A stretch of 64,000 nucleotides of DNA from positions 2,484,501-2,548,500 of the forward strand of contig NZ_CP012836.1 of assembly GCF_001593605.1 (NCBI RefSeq), in the 5' to 3' direction. Positions within the stretch are counted from its first letter, which is position 1; each line of letters starts with the position of its first letter. The notes beneath the pieces are model-generated. The model ran no database searches, had not been told where the DNA came from, and saw nothing but the letters and a program-made list of their open reading frames with translations. This DNA is from Algoriphagus sanaruensis (GTDB lineage Bacteria > Bacteroidota > Bacteroidia > Cytophagales > Cyclobacteriaceae). Below are positions 14,439 to 24,017 of the stretch, piece after piece. The position numbers and the translations under genes are program-made.

Positions 14439-14963
14439 ATGCAAGAAGAAATTCAAAAGCTGATTGACCGTATGTTGGATCCCAAAGAGGAGGATGCCTA
14501 TTATTTTGCGGATAAACTCGGAGCAATGGCTGATGAAGCCACCAAGGATCATTTGATCGCTTTGGTAAAGGGAGACCATTGGGAGTCGGCTTTCTTGGCT
14601 TGTCGTGCGCTTTCCAAATCTACCTTTGCAGCTGAAGCATTGGAGGCCATCTTTGAGATTATTTTTGATCGAAAGAACAAATCTCATCAAGGTGAATTTG
14701 TTCAGATCTTGGAAGAATTTGATTTGAGTAACTCGTTTGTGGACCTATTTCGGGTCTTTCTTTTTGGAAATTTTAAAGCGTCCACCTTGGCGAAAGTCTA
14801 TCTGGATGAGGTAGAATTTGAAATTACTCCAAGAACCATTCGAAAGGCTGAAAAGCATTGGAATCATTACTTGCATAATCCGGAAGATGAAGGAAGTCTG
14901 GCTTTGAAAAAAGTAGAAGTGGAACCTATGCTCCAAGAAATGAGGGAGTTATTTGAAGATTAA
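14439..14963 (+). CDS. Helical-repeat (HEAT-like) hypothetical protein
   Basis: The start chosen is ATG 14439 (174 residues), since an earlier ATG at 14418 lies on the probable promoter box. The protein is predicted all-helical. The N-terminal part (DHLIALVKGDHWESAFLACRAL and the next helix pair) resembles HEAT repeats, suggesting a protein-binding scaffold. It has no enzyme motifs or signal peptide. It is divergent from the VLRF1 gene over 46 bp, which hints at shared regulation. Exact family not recognised. Confidence 0.65.
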   Translation: MQEEIQKLIDRMLDPKEEDAYYFADKLGAMADEATKDHLIALVKGDHWESAFLACRALSKSTFAAEALEAIFEIIFDRKNKSHQGEFVQILEEFDLSNSFVDLFRVFLFGNFKASTLAKVYLDEVEFEITPRTIRKAEKHWNHYLHNPEDEGSLALKKVEVEPMLQEMRELFED

Positions 14964-15042
14964 TTGACCCTTCGCTTTCCAGAATTCTTAAAAATCCCAA
15001 AATAGCCCTACAACAATTTTACTTTTTCACGTTTGTATAAAC

Positions 15043-15681
15043 ATGAGAAAATTGGATGTTATTGGTCTTCACCATGGATTTTTTGCAGATTTTGGGTTTG
15101 AATTTCACTCGACCCAATTACAGTTTATCAAGGAATTTCCGCAAGGCTATCAAACTGTCTTTGTTCAGTTTACTGAATATCCGGAAGTCAATTATTTGGA
15201 ATACAACCTTGGGGTTCGGATTCATCGGGTAGAACAGATTATTCATCGTTTTTTACCCACTTTGGGGGATTATGCGGATCGATCGGTTACGCTCATTCAA
15301 TCGCCTTCCAAAATCGGGAAGCTTATTCCTGCTCGTTTCGTACTTGAAAATGATGGGCAACTAGCCGAGGCCATCATGGCAGCTGAAAAATTCTTTGTCA
15401 GCCATGGATTCCATTGGTTGGATCAAATGATTGATCCAAAGCAGCTAGAACGAGCATTCGCTGAGCGCAAGGAAAAGTCTTTTGCCTCTCACAATTTTGT
15501 GTACAACGTGTTTCGAGGGGTAACCTTAGCTCGATTGTATAATGATGCCGATTATCCAGTACTTCGGGAGATTTACTTGTCCGAAATCCAACATCGAAAC
15601 ATGACTCCATACACAATAGGGTCATTTTTACAGCTCTTAGCCTATTTGGATGAAGGAGACTTTTCTAAGTCTTCTTTTTAA
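15043..15681 (+). CDS. Hypothetical cytoplasmic protein
   Basis: 212 residues; family not recognised. It is a mixed alpha/beta protein with no signal peptide or membrane helix. Notable features are an aromatic N-terminal part (GLHHGFFADFGFEFH) and a middle segment RIHRVEQIIHRFLP. The start ATG 15043 has a CACGTTTG box about 15 bp upstream, one mismatch from the Bacteroidota -7 consensus. Its 3' end overlaps the convergent hrpB by 17 bp, so both stop codons lie in the other gene. Confidence 0.62.
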   Translation: MRKLDVIGLHHGFFADFGFEFHSTQLQFIKEFPQGYQTVFVQFTEYPEVNYLEYNLGVRIHRVEQIIHRFLPTLGDYADRSVTLIQSPSKIGKLIPARFVLENDGQLAEAIMAAEKFFVSHGFHWLDQMIDPKQLERAFAERKEKSFASHNFVYNVFRGVTLARLYNDADYPVLREIYLSEIQHRNMTPYTIGSFLQLLAYLDEGDFSKSSF

Positions 15682-18151
15682 CTCCTCGTACCGCCTCAGC
15701 TTGAAGCGGATTATCAGGCCACTCATGTTTGGGATATCTTCGTTTCAATTCCTTTTTAACTTCAAAATATCCATTGGTCCAAAAACTTTTTAAATCCTGA
15801 GTCAATTGGACAGGTTTAAAGCCAGGCGAAAGCATTTCGATCAAAACAGGAACTTGACCTCGATTCACTTTTGGAGTATCCAATAAGCCAAATAACTCCT
15901 GAAGGCGGACGGATAGGAGTGGATTGGCTCCCTCGGGTTTGTAGGTAATTGGAATCAAGCTTCCAGAAGGCACTGAAAGTTTACTAGGTGCTAATTCGTC
16001 TAAGGTTTGTTGCTGTTCAAATGTGAGTTGGTGCTTTAGAATTTCAACCAAATTCAGTTTTTTAAAATCTTCATTTTTGGTAACCTGAACGATGTAGGGT
16101 TCTATCCAATTCTCTACCGTTTCAAGTAATTTTTCCTGAGTCCAAACTGGCCAAGTAGCATCTTTATTCCAGATTCTAAGACTTTCTATTCGGTTCAACA
16201 GCTGCCAAACATCCTCATTCCAATCCAATAAAAACTGACCTTCTTCTTTCAAGGCTTCTAGAATCGCTTCCTTTGCTGCCGATGGGCTAAATTGAGTTAG
16301 GGGACGTGTGCCAAGAATAATGGCTCCAATTCGAACCTCGGATTGGGCGATAAGTCCTCCCTTTTTTCTATCCCAAGTGAGCACTTCCTTCGTTTTGACC
16401 ATGGGTGCCAAATCCTTGGGGTTTAACGGAGCAGCAAGCCAAATTTTCCCCATTCCTTCACGTGCATCCACATGTGCTACTGCCAGCCAGCTTTCATGCG
16501 CCAAATCATCTTTATAGCTGATTTGAGCAATCTTTCCGTTGGAAAGTTGAAACTGAGCATTGTTTCCAGGTCGAGCAGCAGCAATTCGCTCAGGATAGGC
16601 GTAAGCCAAAAGTAAACCGGTAGCCCAAGGATCAGCAGGTGAATTTTCAGGTCCGATTTCAAACATTCTTCGATATTGGGCAGCGACTTTTTCGATTTTC
16701 TTGATTCGAGACATGCTGACACCTCGATCTCGAAATCTCCGCAAAGCATCAATTCGCAAATTGATATCTACCCCAGCATCTGGGGATAGAGGATCTCGTT
16801 CCTCTACCAATGCAGCAATGTCTGTAGCCAAAGCTAGCTGCTTCATTTTCTTGGCAAAAATAAGCATGTGGGCAATTCGAGGATGGACGGGAACTTGGTG
16901 GATTTCCTTGCCATGAGGAGTGAGTTTTCCATCTTCCAATGCATCAATTGCTTCGAGGACCTTCTCGGAATGAACCAAAGAACTGGTAGGAGGTGGTGTA
17001 AGCCAAGTCATCGATCGGATATCTTCTTTGCCCCAAGCCTTCATGTCCAATACTAATCCTGTCAAATCTGCCTCCATAAGTTCAGGAGTACGATAGTCTG
17101 CGAGTTGAGCATGCGTAGCTTTACTCCAAAGCCGATATGAATGACCCGAAGTCAAACGGCCAGCTCGACCACTTCGCTGATCTGCAGAATCTTTGCTAAT
17201 TCGGTGTAAAACAAGTTTAGCCAAACCAGAGCGAGAGTCAAATCGATTGGATTTTGCAAATCCAGAATCAACCACCACTTTGATTCCTTCGATCGTTAAG
17301 GATGTTTCTGCGATATCAGTAGAAAGGACGATTTTCCTTTTTCCTAAAGGATTTGGCAGGATTGCCTTTTGTTGCTCTGAGGGTGAGAGTTGCCCGAATA
17401 AAGGGACGATCTGATCACCTGGGAGAGCTTTACGGAGAATTTCCTCTGCTTTTTTGATTTCTCCTTGACCGGGGAGAAAAACTAGAAAATCACCTGAATG
17501 AGCTTTGGCAAGCGGGATTAATTGTCTGGCGGTATCTTCTCCAATAGCAAATTCATCCACTTCTTTCAGGTAGTTGATTTCAACAGGAAATTGCCTGCCT
17601 TGACTTTGAATAATTTTCGCCCTGAGCAAACCAGACAATTCCTCCGCATCAATAGTTGCAGACATAAGCAAGATCCGAAGGTCAGGTCTTAATACCTGTT
17701 GAATTTCCCGAGCAAGTGCCAATGCTACCTCTGAAAATAGGTTCCGCTCATGAAATTCATCGAAAATGATCATTCCAACCCCTTCGAGTGCATTGTCCTG
17801 ATGCATCATCCGAGTCAAAATACCTTCTGTAATTACTTCCAGTCTTGTTTTATCCGAAATCGCAGATTCAAATCGGATTCGGTATCCTACAGTTTGTCCT
17901 ACTTTTTCTCCAAGCATGGAAGCCATTCGCTCTGCAATACTCTTGGTGGCTAATCGCCGGGGCTCGAGCATAATCACCTTTTTTCCAGCCAACCACACTT
18001 CCTCTAAAAGAGCTAGGGGAAGAAGGGTACTTTTACCTGCTCCGGGAGGAGCTGTGATAATCAGTGAATTGGAATTTGAGAGGTGGCTTTTGACTTCGGG
18101 AATGATTTCAGCAACTGGAAGGTCAAAAGAAAAAGGGTTGAATTCGGACAT
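15665..18151 (-). CDS. hrpB: ATP-dependent RNA helicase HrpB
   Basis: 828 residues, full length for HrpB. DEAH-box order is intact: Walker A PPGAGKST (residues 35-42), DEFHERN at about 130, SATI, and QRSGRAGR motif VI at about 335. A helicase-associated domain and the HrpB-specific C-terminal region follow. HrpB is a DExH helicase of unclear role; related HrpA works on RNA and stalled ribosomes. Single gene on the minus strand, ending inside the convergent hypothetical gene. Confidence 0.94.
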   Translation of the reverse strand: MSEFNPFSFDLPVAEIIPEVKSHLSNSNSLIITAPPGAGKSTLLPLALLEEVWLAGKKVIMLEPRRLATKSIAERMASMLGEKVGQTVGYRIRFESAISDKTRLEVITEGILTRMMHQDNALEGVGMIIFDEFHERNLFSEVALALAREIQQVLRPDLRILLMSATIDAEELSGLLRAKIIQSQGRQFPVEINYLKEVDEFAIGEDTARQLIPLAKAHSGDFLVFLPGQGEIKKAEEILRKALPGDQIVPLFGQLSPSEQQKAILPNPLGKRKIVLSTDIAETSLTIEGIKVVVDSGFAKSNRFDSRSGLAKLVLHRISKDSADQRSGRAGRLTSGHSYRLWSKATHAQLADYRTPELMEADLTGLVLDMKAWGKEDIRSMTWLTPPPTSSLVHSEKVLEAIDALEDGKLTPHGKEIHQVPVHPRIAHMLIFAKKMKQLALATDIAALVEERDPLSPDAGVDINLRIDALRRFRDRGVSMSRIKKIEKVAAQYRRMFEIGPENSPADPWATGLLLAYAYPERIAAARPGNNAQFQLSNGKIAQISYKDDLAHESWLAVAHVDAREGMGKIWLAAPLNPKDLAPMVKTKEVLTWDRKKGGLIAQSEVRIGAIILGTRPLTQFSPSAAKEAILEALKEEGQFLLDWNEDVWQLLNRIESLRIWNKDATWPVWTQEKLLETVENWIEPYIVQVTKNEDFKKLNLVEILKHQLTFEQQQTLDELAPSKLSVPSGSLIPITYKPEGANPLLSVRLQELFGLLDTPKVNRGQVPVLIEMLSPGFKPVQLTQDLKSFWTNGYFEVKKELKRRYPKHEWPDNPLQAEAVRGVKKKT

Positions 18152-18219
18152 GGCGCAAAGATACTGACCAAATTCTTCTCATGTGAGTGAATCCAATATT
18201 TCACTCAAAAGCCTTAAAA

Positions 18220-18248
18220 ACAAAAATCCCGATCAGTTAGATCGGGAT
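18220..18248 (-). terminator. Intrinsic terminator after the exonuclease gene
   Basis: Stem ATCCCGATC / GATCGGGAT with a five-base loop; on the minus strand it is followed by T5. It closes the mpl-exonuclease transcript just before hrpB. Confidence 0.78.
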
Positions 18249-18257
18249 ATGGATAAG

Positions 18258-19064
18258 TTAGCGATTAGTAAATCCTCGAAGTTTGACTTGGGTAAGCTTT
18301 CGCTTGGTGTCTAGTGGAAAATCTCCCTTCATCATCCAATCATAATAGCCAGGCTCTTCTTTGAGGGCTTGCTCTATGGTCTTGCCTTTATGCTTTCCAA
18401 AATTGAAGATCTCTTCTCCTTGAGAATTGAAGATAAAACGACCCGCAAGATCAACCATTTTTTCATTGACCAAATCATGGATTTTCTTCATGTCGTTTTC
18501 AAACACACCCAGTTTATTTCCTTGAAGATCTTCGACTTCCTCTCCGGCATAGCGCTCAATTTGTGCCCGGAATACATCTACTGTGGCTAGGGTATCTGCC
18601 TCAGCACTGTGTGCGTTTTCCAGCTTTTTACCGCAATAGAATTTGTAGGCAGCACTTAAATTCCGTTTTTCCATCAAGTGGAAAATCTTTTGTGCATCCA
18701 GGAGATTTCGTTTGTCTAGGTCAAAGTCAATTCCAGAGCGGAGAAATTCCTCGACCAATAAGGGAATATCATATTTCAACACGTTGAATCCCGCCAAATC
18801 AGCCTGTCCAATAAATTGGAAAACATCCTTTGCGATGTCCTTGAAATAAGGCTCATTTTTAATGTCCTTATCGTATATCCCGTGGATTAAAGAGGCTTCC
18901 AAAGGAATGGATATCCCTGGATTAACCCTTCTTGTGAAAATTTGCTGCCCACCATCCGGAGTCAATTTAACAATGGAGATTTCGACGATTCGGTCTGTAG
19001 AAACATTGGTTCCTGTGGCTTCCAGATCAAAAAATGCCACTGGGTTTTTTAAGTTCAACTTCAT
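18258..19064 (-). CDS. DEDDh 3'-5' exonuclease with ExoX-like C-terminal domain
   Basis: 268 residues. The epsilon/RNase T fold is complete: Exo I FFDLEATG (Asp13, Glu15), HGIYDKDI, Exo II FNVLKYDIP, and Exo III HSAEADTLAT, with His and Asp spaced as in DEDDh enzymes. After residue 210 a second module (FNFGKHKGKTIEQAL ... YDWMMKGDFP) resembles the small domain seen at the C-terminus of exonuclease X-like proteins. It probably degrades DNA ends in repair or proofreading. It overlaps mpl upstream by 4 bp, so it is translationally coupled to a cell-wall gene. Confidence 0.88.
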   Translation of the reverse strand: MKLNLKNPVAFFDLEATGTNVSTDRIVEISIVKLTPDGGQQIFTRRVNPGISIPLEASLIHGIYDKDIKNEPYFKDIAKDVFQFIGQADLAGFNVLKYDIPLLVEEFLRSGIDFDLDKRNLLDAQKIFHLMEKRNLSAAYKFYCGKKLENAHSAEADTLATVDVFRAQIERYAGEEVEDLQGNKLGVFENDMKKIHDLVNEKMVDLAGRFIFNSQGEEIFNFGKHKGKTIEQALKEEPGYYDWMMKGDFPLDTKRKLTQVKLRGFTNR

Positions 19065-20422
19065 GTGTTTTCAATTTTTGTTTTGAGTGACTCTAGGTCC
19101 ATGTTATCATAGTTTCCAGAGCTCATCAGTAATAAATTCGTTTGATTGTAATCTTGAGCTAACAAAAATGCCTTTAACTCATCACTTGAGGTAAATAGCC
19201 TTAGATCTGCTCTTTGGAATCCTTTCCTCAAGGTGTCTTCATCCATTAATTCTAATTTTTTCAATGCAACAGCATGGGGGTTAAGATATATGATTGCCAA
19301 ATCGGCTTCATCCATGCTGTTGGCATAGTTAGGTAGAAAGTTTTTATTCAAGGAAGAATACGTATGCAATTCCTGAACGGCAATTAAGCGACGGTTTGGA
19401 AATTGATTTTTAACCGCGTGAACCGTTGCTTTTAATTTGGAAGGGGCATGCGCAAAGTCTCGATACAAAATGCTGGATTCACTTTTAGCAAGGATTTCCT
19501 GCCTTTTTGCAGCACCCTTGAAAGATTGAATTGCTCCGTAAAATTGGGATTTACTCAAGCCAAGGCTAAGACAGATTTCCAAGGCACCTTGAAGATTTTG
19601 CAAATTATGATGTCCAAATATTGGGATTTCAATTTCTCCAAACTCAGTCTTCAAATAAGTTACTCCATCTTGAATTCGAGATGGATGAGCTTGATATGGA
19701 ATTTTTTGACCTAAGGTTGAACTTTGTTCAGCAGCTTCCACCACTAATGGATCGAGTTGACAATAAATGATTTTTCCCTCTTGAGGGGTTTTATCCAGCA
19801 ATTGAGAGAACTGTTTTTTATAATCTTCAAAATCTGGAAATACATTAAAGTGATCCCAAGCGATCCCGCTAAGTAGGACCGTGTCGTGATGGTAATGGAA
19901 AAATTTAGGCGTTCGATCTATGGGAGACGTCAGGTATTCATCTCCTTCGATTACAATGATTGGTGCATCAGAAAGACGAACCATCAAGTTAAACCCTTCA
20001 ATCTGCGCACCTACCAAATAATCAAAATCGACTTGATTGGCTTTTAGCACATGAAGAATCATCGAGGTGATGGAGGTTTTTCCATGCGAGCCTGCGATCA
20101 CCACTCGCTTTTTATCCTGACTTTGGTTGTAGATAAATTCTGGAAACGAATAAACTGGAATTCCGAGCTCTTGGGCTTTGATCAATTCGGGATTATCAAT
20201 ACGGGCATGCATGCCTAAAATGATGCCATCCAAGCCTGAATGGATTTTCTCTGGAAACCATCCCAATTCTGCAGGAAGGATTCCGGCACGATCCAAGCGC
20301 GTTCGAGAAGGCTCATAAATTTCATCATCACTGCCTGTGACTCGATAGCCCTTTTCGACTAGAGCGAGCGCCAAATTGTGCATAACTGCACCTCCAATTG
20401 CGATGAAGTGGTACTGTTTCAT
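19061..20422 (-). CDS. mpl: Mpl-type muropeptide ligase (Mur ligase family)
   Basis: The start chosen is ATG 20422 (453 residues), which begins with the typical MKQYHFIAIGG nucleotide-binding strand; the frame open to 20533 adds a leader unlike the family. The ATP loop GSHGKTS is near residue 110, with HNLQNLQGALE in the central domain. The order and the late HTYSSLNKNFLP segment match Mpl, which recycles murein tripeptide onto UDP-MurNAc, rather than MurC. The upstream region opens to a divergent membrane protein gene. Confidence 0.87.
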   Translation of the reverse strand: MKQYHFIAIGGAVMHNLALALVEKGYRVTGSDDEIYEPSRTRLDRAGILPAELGWFPEKIHSGLDGIILGMHARIDNPELIKAQELGIPVYSFPEFIYNQSQDKKRVVIAGSHGKTSITSMILHVLKANQVDFDYLVGAQIEGFNLMVRLSDAPIIVIEGDEYLTSPIDRTPKFFHYHHDTVLLSGIAWDHFNVFPDFEDYKKQFSQLLDKTPQEGKIIYCQLDPLVVEAAEQSSTLGQKIPYQAHPSRIQDGVTYLKTEFGEIEIPIFGHHNLQNLQGALEICLSLGLSKSQFYGAIQSFKGAAKRQEILAKSESSILYRDFAHAPSKLKATVHAVKNQFPNRRLIAVQELHTYSSLNKNFLPNYANSMDEADLAIIYLNPHAVALKKLELMDEDTLRKGFQRADLRLFTSSDELKAFLLAQDYNQTNLLLMSSGNYDNMDLESLKTKIENT

Positions 20423-20638
20423 TTTTTGTAAGCTGATCCTAAAAGAGCTGAAATCGAACTGTTTTTGAATTAATCCCTGAGATTTTTTCGGTAAATTCTG
20501 ACATCCACTAAAAATGATCTGGGAAATTTGCATTCAAACTTAACCATAAAAGCGGGGAACGTAGGCTTAAACAAATTCAAATTTGAGATTTTTTGCCCCT
20601 TAATTGAATTCCCTATTTTCGTTCAAAATTTTTAAGTC

Positions 20639-21346
20639 ATGCTGCCAGATAAGTTTGCCTATTTAACCATGTCTTTGCTCTACCTAGCCGCATGGTTTGT
20701 AGTTTTTTTAAAAAGCCCTTGGAAGCGAGGGATGATAAAAGTCGGTTTAGTGGGAGGATTGATGGGGATCATTGCTGAGGTTTGGTACTTTCATGATTAT
20801 TGGAAACCTCCGATGATTTGGAAAACAGGTTGGCCGGGGATCGAAGATTTCATCATTGGATTTGCCATGTTTGGAGTAGGAGGATATATCCATAGTGCAT
20901 TTACCAAACGAGAAATTGATTATGAAAAACAGTCCCCTGCACAGAATAAGAGCCTTTTTTTTCTGTGGCTTTTGGGATGTTTCAGTTTGACTTTTTTCAG
21001 TTTTATCTTAAAAATCCACTCCGGATATGTCACCTTTTTTACGTTTATGGCATTGGCAGTTTATATCTGGATCCAGCGTCCCGATTTAATCGGTATTTCC
21101 TTGATCTCTGGGTTTTCAACACTTTTTATAGTGATGGTCATTTATTATCTGACCTTCGGAATTTTATTTCCGGACTTTTGGGATCGGTATGGGATGCTCA
21201 ACGATGAACCGATTTTGGGGTATAAAATTTTCCAAATTCCTGTTTCCGAGATGCTTTGGCACTTTAGCTGGGCAATTCTCTGCTCCATGTTTAGAGGTTA
21301 TCGAAATGGAGTGTATTACAAAGTCAAATTCCAATCCGAGGTCTGA
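20639..21346 (+). CDS. Seven-helix integral membrane protein
   Basis: 235 residues with about seven hydrophobic helices and no signal peptide. WKTGWPGIEDFIIGF (about residues 60-74) resembles the P-x-E-[ED]-F segment of the CrtY-cd-type lycopene cyclase domain, where the acidic pair is catalytic. The similarity is short and no carotenoid genes are nearby, so function is left open. It lies 80 bp upstream of dnaB on the same strand. Confidence 0.62.
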   Translation: MLPDKFAYLTMSLLYLAAWFVVFLKSPWKRGMIKVGLVGGLMGIIAEVWYFHDYWKPPMIWKTGWPGIEDFIIGFAMFGVGGYIHSAFTKREIDYEKQSPAQNKSLFFLWLLGCFSLTFFSFILKIHSGYVTFFTFMALAVYIWIQRPDLIGISLISGFSTLFIVMVIYYLTFGILFPDFWDRYGMLNDEPILGYKIFQIPVSEMLWHFSWAILCSMFRGYRNGVYYKVKFQSEV

Positions 21347-21413
21347 TTTTTGCGGATCTTAACCTGTTGATAAGTTTTGGAAAAATTGTTCAAAACTCTT
21401 CACGCATTGCGAA

Positions 21414-21421
21414 TACATTTG
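21414..21421 (+). promoter_or_regulatory. Candidate TAnnTTTG box immediately before dnaB
   Basis: TACATTTG matches the Bacteroidota -7 consensus exactly but ends only 4 bp before the ATG at 21426. If used, the transcript would be nearly leaderless. A suitable -33 element is not evident, so this may be chance. Confidence 0.25.
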
Positions 21422-21425
21422 TCAT

Positions 21426-23012
21426 ATGTCTGAAAATACGAATCCCTCTCGAATCACCCGAAAAAAGCCAACCTACGAAAATCCAACCCAATTGATGGGG
21501 AAAGTTCCACCTCAAGCGGTCGACTTGGAAGAAGCCGTATTGGGAGCTTTAATGCTGGAAAAAGATGCTTTGACCAATGTCATCGACATCCTGAAGGTGG
21601 AGAGCTTTTATAAAGATGCCCATAAAGTTATTTTTCAGGCTATTCTAGACTTGTTTGGAGAAAGCCAACCTATTGATCTCCTTACTGTAACTACTCAGTT
21701 AAGACGAAATCGAACGCTAGAAATCGCCGGTGGTGCATTTTATGTCACGGAATTAACTTCCAAAGTAGCTTCTGCTGCCAATATTGAGTTTCACGCCAGA
21801 ATTATTACGGAGCAAGCCATCAAACGAGACTTGATTCGTATTTCATCCGATATTCAAAAGGATGCCTTCGAGGAAACCACCGATGTCTTTGAGCTTTTGG
21901 ATAAAATGGAGCAAAGCCTATTTGAAATTTCCGAGAAAAATATCCGAAAGAATTATTCCGATATGCGCTCCATCATGCGTGAGGCTATCTTGGAATTGGA
22001 AGAACGGAAAAATCAAAAAGATGGATTGACCGGGGTGCCTTCTGGTTTTACGGCCTTGGATCGAGTGACATCCGGTTGGCAAAAATCAGATTTGGTCATT
22101 ATTGCGGCTCGACCTGCGATGGGTAAGACGGCTTTCGTTTTGTCCGTTCTTCGAAATGCAGCAGTTGACCATACCCGTCCAGTGGCTATTTTTTCTTTGG
22201 AAATGTCCGCTGTTCAGTTGGTGAATCGTTTGATTTCATCAGAAGCGGAATTGGATTCAGAAAAAATCAAGAAGGGTTCTTTGGCAGACCATGAATGGGC
22301 TCAATTAGTCCATAAGACTGCTAAGCTTTCCAAGGCTCCGCTTTTTGTGGACGATACGCCGGCGCTATCCATTTTGGAATTGCGTGCGAAATGCCGAAAA
22401 CTCAAAGCCCAGCATGATATCCAGATGGTCGTGATTGACTACTTGCAGTTGATGTCTGGTGATACCAAAGGTGGCGGAGGCGGCGGGAACCGTGAACAAG
22501 AAATCGCGAGTATTTCCCGAGCCTTAAAAAAGATTGCCAAGGAATTGAATATTCCAGTTATCGCCTTGTCGCAGCTTTCTCGAGCTGTAGAAACTAGAGG
22601 AGGAGATAAGCGGCCTCAACTTTCGGATTTGAGGGAATCTGGAGCGATCGAGCAAGATGCGGATATGGTGATGTTCCTATACCGTCCTGAGTATTATGGG
22701 ATTACTGAAGATGAAGGAGGAGCTTCCACGGCAGGTGTAGGAGAGGTAATCATCGCAAAGCACCGAAATGGTTCTTTGGAAAATGTCAAACTTCGGTTTA
22801 TTGGTCGATACACGAAGTTTACAGACTTGGATTCAGGAATTTCGTATCCACCCAACCAAGCAGGAGAAATTGGATATTCGCACAAGTTTACCTCCAGTGC
22901 TTCTGGCGTTTCTTCTTTTGAGTCTGGAAATATGATCAAACTATCCAGCAAAGCCAATGAGGATAATATTGAAGATGCTTTCCGAGGCGGCGATGGTCCA
23001 GCTCCATTCTAA
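21426..23012 (+). CDS. dnaB: Replicative DNA helicase DnaB
   Basis: 528 residues. The N-terminal domain begins at PPQAVDLEEAVLGALMLE. The RecA-like domain has Walker A ARPAMGKTAF (about residue 225-235), Walker B VVIDYLQLM, and the downstream QLSRAVE and DLRESGAIEQDADMVMF blocks. No intein interrupts it, although DnaB is a frequent intein host. The C-terminal extension of about 60 residues is low-complexity and typical of the phylum. DnaB is the hexameric helicase at the replication fork. It is followed 6 bp later by an oxidoreductase gene. Confidence 0.97.
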   Translation: MSENTNPSRITRKKPTYENPTQLMGKVPPQAVDLEEAVLGALMLEKDALTNVIDILKVESFYKDAHKVIFQAILDLFGESQPIDLLTVTTQLRRNRTLEIAGGAFYVTELTSKVASAANIEFHARIITEQAIKRDLIRISSDIQKDAFEETTDVFELLDKMEQSLFEISEKNIRKNYSDMRSIMREAILELEERKNQKDGLTGVPSGFTALDRVTSGWQKSDLVIIAARPAMGKTAFVLSVLRNAAVDHTRPVAIFSLEMSAVQLVNRLISSEAELDSEKIKKGSLADHEWAQLVHKTAKLSKAPLFVDDTPALSILELRAKCRKLKAQHDIQMVVIDYLQLMSGDTKGGGGGGNREQEIASISRALKKIAKELNIPVIALSQLSRAVETRGGDKRPQLSDLRESGAIEQDADMVMFLYRPEYYGITEDEGGASTAGVGEVIIAKHRNGSLENVKLRFIGRYTKFTDLDSGISYPPNQAGEIGYSHKFTSSASGVSSFESGNMIKLSSKANEDNIEDAFRGGDGPAPF

Positions 23013-23018
23013 TTTGTC

Positions 23019-24017
23019 ATGAAAGGAATTGTACTCAATAGAACCTTAGCGGATAAAATCGCTCTAGAGGAAGTCATTTTACCAGACTTGAAAAAAGATG
23101 AAGTACTGGTGAAAATAAAAGCAGCCGCACTTAATCACCGGGACGAATGGTGCAGGGTTGGGCTTTATCCAAATCTAAAAGATGGAGTCGTTTTGGGCTC
23201 GGATGGTTCAGGCATAGTTGAATCGGTGGGTTCAGAAGTAGACATAGAATGGAAAGGAAAAGAAGTCATAATTAATCCTGCTCTTTATTGGGGACCAAAT
23301 CAGGCAGTTCAAAGTAAGGAGTTTGAAATTTTAGGTATGCCAAGGAATGGAACCTTGGCGGAGTTTGTAATTGTACCTGCGGATCGTCTCTTCGAAAAGC
23401 CATCCCATCTTTCTTTTGAACAGGCTGCAGCTCTTCCCTTAGCAGGATTGACTGCGTTTAGAGCCTTAGTATATCAGGGTGAGATTAAATCAGGAAGAAA
23501 AGTTTTGATCACCGGAATAGGAGGAGGGGTTGCGCAATTTGCCTTTCAGTTTGCTTTAGCCTTTGGTGCAGAAGTTTATGTATCGAGCAGTAAACCTGAA
23601 AAGATTCATCGTGCGATGGAACAAGGGGCTCTCGGAGGATATAATTACCTAGAAGCTACTTGGACAGAAAATGCATTAGCTGAAACTGGCGGATTCGATT
23701 TAATTATTGATGGTGCTGCTGGTTCTGGATTGAATGATTTGGTTGCAGTTACCAAACCGGGAGGTAGAATAGTTTTTTACGGTGCCACACAAGGAAATCC
23801 AGGAAAAATTGAGGCAAGAAGGATATTCTGGAACCAGCTCAAAGTCATCGGAACCACGATGGGATCCGATGAGGATTTTAGACAAATGATTGCTTTTGTT
23901 AAGGATAAAAAAATCGTTCCCGTTGTTGATTCTGTTTTTTCTTTTGAGGATGCAGTAAAGGCTTTTGATCGGATGAGGGTGGGCGCTCAGTCGGGTAAAA
24001 TTGTGCTTACTCCTTGA
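23019..24017 (+). CDS. Zinc-free MDR-type alcohol dehydrogenase/quinone oxidoreductase
   Basis: 332 residues of the medium-chain dehydrogenase/reductase family. The GroES-like domain has the AALNHRDEW start and GSDGSGIVESVG. The Rossmann domain has the VLITGIGGGVAQFAFQFA nucleotide loop. The cysteine lobe for structural zinc is absent, which places it with quinone-oxidoreductase-type members using NADPH; the substrate is unknown. It lies 6 bp after dnaB, an arrangement without obvious functional logic. It overlaps the convergent gene downstream by 11 bp. Confidence 0.85.
   Translation: MKGIVLNRTLADKIALEEVILPDLKKDEVLVKIKAAALNHRDEWCRVGLYPNLKDGVVLGSDGSGIVESVGSEVDIEWKGKEVIINPALYWGPNQAVQSKEFEILGMPRNGTLAEFVIVPADRLFEKPSHLSFEQAAALPLAGLTAFRALVYQGEIKSGRKVLITGIGGGVAQFAFQFALAFGAEVYVSSSKPEKIHRAMEQGALGGYNYLEATWTENALAETGGFDLIIDGAAGSGLNDLVAVTKPGGRIVFYGATQGNPGKIEARRIFWNQLKVIGTTMGSDEDFRQMIAFVKDKKIVPVVDSVFSFEDAVKAFDRMRVGAQSGKIVLTP

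Noticed and set aside
21426..23012. Intein in DnaB
   Set aside because: DnaB is a common intein host, but the reading frame is uninterrupted and of normal length, with all helicase motifs adjacent as expected.
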